A DNA stretch of 13,543 bases from Amoebophrya sp. AT5.2 (taxonomy: Eukaryota > Sar > Dinophyceae > Syndiniales > Amoebophryaceae), in NCBI GenBank assembly GCA_005223375.1, contig RXOD01005537.1, forward strand, positions 1 to 13,543, given 5' to 3'. The notes beneath the pieces were generated by a model that worked only from the letters and a program-made list of their open reading frames with translations, made no database searches and was not told the DNA's origin. The position numbers and the translations under genes were made by a program. Below are positions 8,501 to 13,543 of this stretch, in pieces. Positions within the stretch are counted from its first letter, which is position 1, and each line of letters begins with the position of its first letter.

Positions 8501-11500
8501 TGGCCGGCTGGTGCCGCGAGATGAACAAAAAGCCCCGGGCCACAAGGACAATAGCAAAACGCTGGACGTTGTTGACCGTCTGGAGGATATTCTACTCACG
8601 TTGATGGAGGGATGTGAATACGTGACTGGGGCGCACCTGCACGATTTTCTCGAAGAAATCCTCCACCGCAGAATCCCCTACGACCGCGTGGCGGACATGA
8701 TTACGTTCAGGCGTCGAGAGGACCAGATGGTATCCATTGGTAACTAAGATAGAAGCAGCTCTTGAGAGCAAGTACATCTAACGAAACTTAAGTATAGTAA
8801 TAAAGGGTTTAGGGAGGTTTGGTAGTTTTTTTTACACCTAGTACTGCCGACCTGGGCCTTCTATCGCTCTGCTTTCTTGGCGTACTTGAGTACAGGGCCG
8901 CGAACGCGATGATCAGAAGTATCTTTTCACGCCGCTCGCCGCTAGTTCTTTCTCCCTAGCCCTCCAGGTCTAGGTCTAGCTCTAGTGCCTTACAACCATA
9001 TCTCGATCTCTGCAGGCTAGAAGATCAAGATTTCCGAATTTACAACACTACTTCAAGATGAAATATACCGCTGGTCCCATGACCGCTTCTCCTTCATAAT
9101 GATCGCCTTGTACATGCGGCGTTACGCGAAGGAGGTCGCAAGGAGGCTCTCGACGTCCGGTACGGCGTATCCGGTACCGGTCGGGCTATCCCACGCGGAC
9201 TTCACCCAGCACGTGGGCGGGGACCTGGCCAGCGTGGCCGCGCAGGCAGAGGCGGAGGTACCGGCGGAGGTAACGACCGCCTCCCCCTCCCGCCGCACGT
9301 CGGGACGCCGGGCCAGCAGCGTCGGGGCTATCGACGTCGGGGCTCGTTTTTCCGATATTTATGGACCACCAGGTGTTTCCGAAAAAAAGCTTCCGGGACT
9401 CGGAAGGCGGGTCCGGGTTGTAGCAGGTCTTACTTTTCAGAGCTTGAAAACATCGAAGTCGAACACGAAGGGGCTTCGGGTCGGGCACGAGGACGCCGCC
9501 GCGAAACCTCCAATCGGAGAACCTACTTCCCGTCGAGGCGCGGCCGTGTTAGTCGGTAGGCCAAAAAAGCTTCCGAAACTCAGAGGGCGGGTAGCAGGTC
9601 CAATCGAAGAACCTACTTCCCGTCGAGGCTCGCCCGTGTCAGTCGGTAGGCCAAAAAAGCTTCCGAAACTCAGAGGGCGGGTTGTAGCAGGTACTACTTT
9701 TCAGAGCTTGAAAACATCGGAGACGAAGACGACGGGCCTTCTGGTCGGGCACGAGGACCCCGGCGAACCTCCAATCGGAGAACCTACTTCCCGTCGAGGC
9801 GCGGCCGTGTCAGTCGGTAGAGGCGAAGACCAAGGCGAAGACGAAGGCGAAGGCGAAGTAGACGAAGATGATGAGGAGGACGAAGACGAAGGAAAACCCA
9901 AAGAAGTGACAGCAATTCAGCTGTTGGCGGACGGCTACTATTCCGCGAGCGTAGTGGCAGCCGCGCGACGTATTAGCCGTCAGGAGCCCCCTGCTGACAG
10001 CGCGGACAGTTTCGATCGAAACGCGGAGAAGTTTCAACGACGGAAAACAATAGCATTAGAAATAGATGAGGAGTTGTCTGCTCCACCGTCTCCAGCCACG
10101 CCGACCACAACGACTGGCGGGATCGGTGGGGACAACAGCCGCGCCACGAGGAGTAATGGGAACAAGCGCGCTTCTCGATCTTCCTCGTCCGGCGCGGCAG
10201 AGCAAAAAAGGGTCCTAGACGTGGAGGATCGGACAGAGCAGGAGCGCCAGCTGCAAAGTAGGCTGAGCGAGCTGCTGGGTCCGCCTAATGCCCCGCCAAA
10301 GGAGATGAGCGAAGATCCCGACCACGATCATGCTGCTGGCAAATCAGAGTTATCATGGTCGGCGCGCCGCGAGGGTGGCCACTTCGCCGCGGTTCCTGCT
10401 CCACCGTCGGCGCCTCTTTATCAGAAAAGTGGGGGAACGAGAACGAACGTCGGCACCAATCGTCCCAACATTCCCAAAAATCGCCAAGATCGGTCGTCCC
10501 GGCCTCCGGAGGCGGAGACGGTGACTATCAGCGTCGCGTGCCTGGCGTGGAACCTGGCGCAGCGGCTGCCCCCGCAGCTGCAACAAGATGAATCTCGACA
10601 AGTAGTAGCACTATCGGAGATGGAGGAGGAGGAGCACAACTTTGGCATGGCGGAGTATTTCGCGCACGCCTTGCGGACGACGGGCAGCAAGAAAAAGATG
10701 TGGGACCGCTCGCAGCGGCTGTCATTGAAGGAGAGGCGGTACCTGCAGAAGTTCCGCGGTAACGGGTTCCAGCCCCGGGAAGTGCTAAGCGTTTTCGAGC
10801 AGTTCCGGACCATGTGCCTGCGCAGCTTCTGCCAGCTCAACTTCGGGCGGATGTGCGGAAACCTGCTGCTCGCGAGCGTTGGCGGCGTTCTGTCGGGAAA
10901 GTTCACAGGCAGCGGGGACAAAGAACTAGAGTACGAGCTGTGGCCACAAGTCCTGCTCGCACCCATCGTCATCTTCCAACTCGTGGCCAGCGCAGCCTCG
11001 CTCGAGGTACAAGAGCCAATAAAATATCTCAGAGCATACCTAGTTCTAGGCGATTTTTTTTTTACAGCGAAAAGTCGTGGATCGGTCGACCTCCGCGCGA
11101 CTTGGCTCATTCGGTGCCATCGCTAAAAAAAGATATCAATAAATGAAGACCAACCAAATGTAAATGATTTCGTTCAATCCATTGCGCAAGGTGTTCAACT
11201 ACGAGCGCGCGGAGTTTTTGCGGGAGATGCGACGGGAGTCGACGTTGGCGTACTTTTTGGCGCGGCAAACCGTCGTCGCCTTTCCCACGCTCACCATATA
11301 CCCGTTCTTCTTCGCAGCCTTCTATTAAGCTGGGTTGAAAAGGTTGAAAAAAATCAGGTTTCGGTATAGGTCGTTGTGTAGGTCGTTTGCCGTGTGTCTG
11401 GGCCACAAGAATGCGCACCTCCTTGCCATCCGCAGTAGAAGATATTTGTTCATCTCCATCCTCGCTTCAGGGACGAGGTCTAGGATCGGCCGTAGTACTG

Positions 11501-12648
11501 GACTCCGTTTCCGACCACGTACGCCTCCAAGGCCGACGAGGAGGCTACGTCGCTCCATCTGTGATCGGTGCTGGCTAATCCCATCGCTCAGGAAATTTTC
11601 GGTGGACCTAGATTTTTTCAACCTCCGCTCCTGTAATTCTCCTGGTGGACCACGTACGCGGACTTGTCGCTGCTCTCCGCCTACTGCGCCTTTGCTCTTC
11701 TCGCTTGGTACGTATCAGGCCTGAGTTTTTGGATCAGTTTTTGCTTCGCCAAGGGCCACGGCGAGCAGATGACCGTGATGGCCATCGTCATCCTAAGAAG
11801 GGACCGAAGAGCCACAAACAGCTGGTAAGGGTGTTAAGCTGAGGGTAGATGTAGTACTTGTACTTATATATTGTTATTACCGATGTTTAAAATGGCCCTT
11901 ATACTGGTTGGGGGGTAGTCGTAGTGGGGGGGGGGCGGTAGTGCCGAGGTTCCAACGCCAAGCCTAGTAGGTGCAGGTTGCCAGAGCTAACGACAAGATT
12001 CTGCGTGACGCCTATGGATCCTCGTTGTAGGAGCTTCCGACCTTTCATTTTCTCGTAGTTTCGCCCAGGGCTCCAAAGAAACTCGCATATCTGTATGCCG
12101 CGCGGTCGCGCCTCTGGGCAACAAGTAATTGCAGCTAATGCTTCTCCCTGGCTAGCTCCCACGACCAGCTGGCCCGGGCATAGACTCCGGCGTTTCTGTC
12201 CATCTTTCTCGGCGGCACCGCGGGCTTTTTCCTGCCCGAGATGCCCGACTACGTGGAGGTGTTGGCAAGGCTTGCGCCCGCGCGGTGGGCCACGAAGCTG
12301 TGGATCTGTCTGAATTTTGCCGACGCCTTTCCCGGCGACCGCACGTTAAAAATTCCCTATGTGGAGGCCACCTTTAAGAAGTATGGCTACGTGGACCACA
12401 CGTGGACGACCGACGCTGGCGAGCCGCGGCGCTACGAGGGATCCATCAACCTCACTGACATGCAGGCGGTGCGGGAGGCGGTCGTAACTTGCGCGCTGTG
12501 GCTGCTGGGGCTCGGGGCGCTGGCGCGGGCGATGGCATACTTTTTATTGTGGCAGATCACGCAAAACACCTCCACGCGGAACCTCCTCCAACGCGCCGTG
12601 ACCAGGCTATTCTGCGGGGCCGCGCGGGGGGCAAGTCCGAGGGTCTAG
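5541..12648 (+). CDS. ABCG-type half transporter with Cys-rich N-domain and giant NBD-TMD insertion, six exons
   Basis: ATP-driven membrane transporter of the ABCG/WBC family, NBD before membrane domain; substrate unknown. Exons proposed: 5541-7616, 8061-8729, 9021-11006, 11191-11322, 11640-11786, 12184-12648, together 1,824 residues. The first in-frame ATG after the TAG at 5514 is 5541. Residues 1-75 are acidic and Ala-rich. Residues 107-225 carry about ten Cys, followed by a membrane segment (about 247-269), an order seen in plant ABCG24/28-like proteins. The NBD is complete: Walker A GASGAGKT (454-461), Q-loop Q507, signature ISGGE (569-573), Walker B FLDEP (D593, E594) and switch H626. 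Residues from about 690 to 1500 are an insertion with repeats and an acidic tract. The membrane domain starts near 1509 (QFRTMCLRSF) and has six hydrophobic segments over the last four exons. SLEVFNYERAEFLRE across the 11006/11191 junction matches the family's second-helix border in length. Transporter identity is firm; the exact splice sites at 7616/8061 and 11322/11640 are less certain. The insertion could belong to a separate gene, but the membrane domain follows in the same frame order. Confidence 0.85.
7734..7769. repeat. Stem-loop within intron 1
   Basis: The left arm 7734-7748 (AAGCGGCCGGGCGCC) pairs with the right arm 7753-7769 around a TTAT loop. One two-base bulge and one G-T wobble interrupt an otherwise complete stem. 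Confidence 0.75.
7826..7887. repeat. 62-nt near-perfect palindrome within intron 1
   Basis: The two 31-nt arms (7826-7856 and 7857-7887) are reverse complements except for a single A/C position (A7845 against C7868). The centre is GCTCTGTACAGAGC with no loop. After a small internal loop the pairing resumes for five bases (7818-7822 with 7889-7893). As RNA or extruded DNA this is a very stable hairpin. Confidence 0.95.
8730..9020 (+). other. Intron 2 of the ABC transporter
   Basis: Donor CAGATG|GTATCC at 8730 and acceptor GGCTAG|AAG at 9020, preceded by the pyrimidine-rich TCTCGATCTCTGCAG. The upstream frame stops at 8745-8747, and the downstream frame is closed by the TAG at the acceptor and opens right after it. 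Both sides are phase 0. The joined peptide FRRREDQM/KIKISEFTTLL continues a helical, charged region. Confidence 0.65.
9381..9822 (+). repeat. Three tandem coding repeats in the transporter insertion
   Basis: The units run about 9381-9560 (180 nt), 9561-9650 (90 nt) and 9651-9822 (172 nt). Each begins with a run of A followed by GCTTCCG and ends with TCCCGTCGAGGC...GTCGGTAG. They encode KKLP(K/G)L..GRV, then TFQSLKTS..GHED, then EPTSRRG..VSVGR. The middle unit lacks the TFQSLKTS..GHED block, consistent with unequal recombination. High nucleotide identity between units implies recent expansion. The peptide is basic and probably disordered. Confidence 0.9.
9823..9895 (+). repeat. Acidic low-complexity coding tract
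   Basis: Imperfect GACGAAGGCGAA-type hexamer repeats encode a run of about 25 residues that is nearly all Glu, Asp and Gly. It directly follows the basic tandem repeats, so the insertion switches abruptly from positive to negative charge. Confidence 0.9.
11007..11190 (+). other. Intron 3 of the ABC transporter
   Basis: Donor CTCGAG|GTACAA at 11007 and acceptor GCGCAAG|GTG at 11190, phase 0, 184 nt. The downstream frame has a stop at 11161-11163. Removing the interval yields SLEVFNYERAEFLRE, whose length and key Phe, Glu-Arg and Arg-Glu positions match the corresponding ABCG segment. AGGT occurs at both exon-intron borders. Confidence 0.8.
11323..11639 (+). mobile_element. Intron 4 of the ABC transporter: non-GT-AG, introner-like
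   Basis: The upstream coding frame (TLTIYPFFFAAF) stops at 11326-11328. The downstream frame (WWTTYADLSLLSAYC) is closed by TAA at 11634-11636, and there is no AG between that stop and 11700, so no canonical acceptor exists. TTCT occurs at both borders (11320-11323 and 11637-11640), so the exact cut is ambiguous within those four bases. Just inside lie near-identical inverted repeats, 11341-11359 and 11606-11624, 18 and 15 nt from the ends. ATTA also sits close to both ends in inverted orientation. Both flanks encode ABCG membrane helices, so the interval must be removed from the transcript unless the gene is broken. Confidence 0.7.
11787..12183 (+). other. Intron 5 of the ABC transporter
   Basis: Donor GCCATC|GTCATC at 11787 and acceptor GGGCATAG|ACT at 12183, phase 0, giving QMTVMAITPAFLSIFLGG, which fits the fifth membrane helix of plant-type ABCG proteins. 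The acceptor TAG closes the downstream frame. The better-looking donor GTAAGG at 11825 is out of phase with every usable acceptor. A non-canonical alternative uses the repeated word CATC (11789-11792 and 12201-12204). The intron holds G-rich runs and an inverted CAGCTGGT pair (11819-11826 and 12164-12171). Confidence 0.6.
11910..11938 (+). other. G-rich runs within intron 5
   Basis: Runs of six G (11910-11915), ten G (11926-11935) and two G (11937-11938) lie on the coding strand within 29 nt. This could form a G-quadruplex in the DNA or the nascent RNA, but no function is shown by sequence. Confidence 0.6.
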
Positions 12649-12667
12649 CAATCTTCGAACGATGAAA

Positions 12668-12673
12668 AATAAA
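12668..12673 (+). promoter_or_regulatory. AATAAA, possible polyadenylation signal of the ABC transporter
   Basis: AATAAA lies 20 nt after the transporter's stop codon (12646-12648). The position is close to the stop, and many protists do not use this hexamer, so this is suggestive only. Confidence 0.35.
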
Positions 12674-12778
12674 GTCCACCTCGTCGTCGAGCTATCCACG
12701 CGACCACTCTTATTTGCTTTATTTGATTGCTTTGATTCATTGGCTTGATTTACTTGGTTCGATTACTTGGCTTTCATT

Positions 12779-12817
12779 CATCGGCATCAATCATCGGCGT
12801 CAATCATCGAACATCAA
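12779..12817. repeat. 13-nt tandem repeat, three copies
   Basis: CATCGGCATCAAT, CATCGGCGTCAAT and CATCGAACATCAA follow each other without spacers at 12779, 12792 and 12805. It is part of the larger simple-repeat tract. Confidence 0.85.
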
Positions 12818-13392
12818 AACATCGCGCAAACGTGCTGGTTTAATTTTTGAAGTAGCTGCGCTGAAGTTCTATTGGCCGTCATATATATCTGCTTACTTTG
12901 GTGATTCACAACAACAGCGCTGCGACCGGGAGTACGGATGTCAACGAGACTTACGCTATGTGAGTTCACTTGTTCGCGGTGCAAATTCTCGCTGCTTGAT
13001 CCTTCTTGATCGCCGCGATGAAGATCTACCTTCACTTGATGGCTACACTATCACTAGCAGTCTCCTAGGACTGGCCATCGCGCCCAACTTATGCCGGTTA
13101 CTGCCGTCACAGCCGCGTTGTTCGCGTCCATGGTGTAGGTGACCCTTCATTCACTGTCGTATGATGAACGAAACTTACCGTGCAATCCCGATCAATTTAT
13201 TCCTTGGAACTGGTCGTGAGGCAGTGACAGAGTTTGTTTCAATCTTTCGATCAAGAACGACGTCTATAATGGAACATTCCGATTTTTTTCACGTACGTCG
13301 TGATCTATCATCTGAAGAGTAGAATTAGAGAATCGACGGTGCAGCGCAACTTAAAACGAGCGCGAGCAGGCCCTATTACTAGCTATCGCGCA

Positions 13393-13543
13393 ATGTCGGA
13401 GACCCTGCGTAACGTGACGCCTAATCTCGCGGAGCTCCTCGTGATGCTTCCGGATTGCACCACGGAGGACATCGACGAGATGGTGCGGTTTTTAAAACTC
13501 CTCCACCGGGGCAGGGCCAATCTCCAGCTCGCCTCGGCCGCCG
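13393..13543 (+). CDS. Start of a hypothetical gene, cut by the right edge
   Basis: An ATG at 13393 opens MSETLRNVTPNLAELLVMLP, and the frame stays open for 50 residues to the edge. The DNA turns GC-rich at the third codon position compared with the AT-rich upstream stretch, which supports coding. The peptide looks helical, with a second helix around EDIDEMVRFLKLLHRGR. The frame is also open upstream to 13270, but that part is AT-rich and gives no convincing protein. An upstream exon is possible. The family is not recognisable from this fragment. Confidence 0.5.
   Translation, partial: MSETLRNVTPNLAELLVMLPDCTTEDIDEMVRFLKLLHRGRANLQLASAA

Larger units (their letters stand above)
12649..13392. 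other. Intergenic region with degenerate simple repeats
   Basis: About 744 nt, AT-richer than the genes. From about 12710 to 12830 it is a decayed short-period repeat of TTG, ATT and CATC words. The open frame at 12714-13142 comes from this repeat and unstructured sequence and has no recognisable domain. No RNA gene was seen. The 3' half should contain the promoter or a 5' exon of the next gene. Confidence 0.5.

Noticed and set aside
8804..8814. AGGGTTTAGGG, resembling a TTTAGGG telomere repeat
   Set aside because: Only about one and a half units; expected by chance and inside an intron.
11335..11724. 129-aa open frame across intron 4
   Set aside because: It is Arg/Ser/Pro-rich and overlaps, in a different frame, the segment that encodes an ABCG membrane helix.
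11825..11830. GTAAGG as the donor of intron 5
   Set aside because: It is phase 2, no acceptor in the right phase precedes the final exon, and it would add a charged stretch (LRRDRRATNS) within a membrane helix.
12779..12817. Short tandem repeat considered as a CRISPR-like array
   Set aside because: The copies are directly adjacent with no spacers, and the context is eukaryotic.
12714..13142. 142-aa open frame after the transporter
   Set aside because: Its first third is simple-repeat DNA, and the rest shows no domain or coding-like composition.

Overview
The window reads as nuclear DNA from a protist, probably an alveolate. The evidence is long GC-rich exons separated by AT-richer introns, no ribosome-binding sites or operon spacing, a plant/protist-type ABCG transporter split over several exons, and every recognisable gene on the + strand. 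One intron lacks GT-AG ends but has a short direct repeat and terminal inverted repeats. That resembles the transposon-like introns (introners) reported from Amoebophrya-type dinoflagellates, so a syndinian dinoflagellate is my leading guess, held weakly.

Layout: (1) 3-2108, a glycoside hydrolase family 49 enzyme (dextranase/isopullulanase family), intronless here and cut by the left edge. (2) 2109-2631, no gene seen. (3) 2632-3039, a small charged helical protein of unknown function. (4) 3040-3648, no gene seen. (5) 3649-4692, an unrecognised multi-exon gene whose first and last exons are clear and whose middle is ambiguous. (6) 4693-5540, intergenic, with a perfect 27-nt palindrome and two sets of tandem repeats. 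(7) 5541-12648, the main gene: an ABCG-type half transporter that I reassemble from six exons (5541-7616, 8061-8729, 9021-11006, 11191-11322, 11640-11786, 12184-12648), giving about 1,824 residues, with all five introns in phase 0. (8) 12649-13392, AT-richer intergenic DNA with simple repeats. (9) 13393 to the edge, the start of another reading frame.

The transporter has an acidic Ala-rich N-terminus, a Cys-rich domain, one membrane segment, a complete nucleotide-binding domain (NBD), an insertion of roughly 800 residues with tandem repeats and a very acidic tract, and then the ABCG membrane domain spread over four exons. The main points to check are the insertion between NBD and membrane domain, the non-GT-AG intron, and the hairpin-rich intron at 7617-8060. 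The genes show no obvious shared pathway. The GH49 enzyme suggests use of an alpha-1,6-glucan, and the transporter's substrate cannot be read from the sequence.
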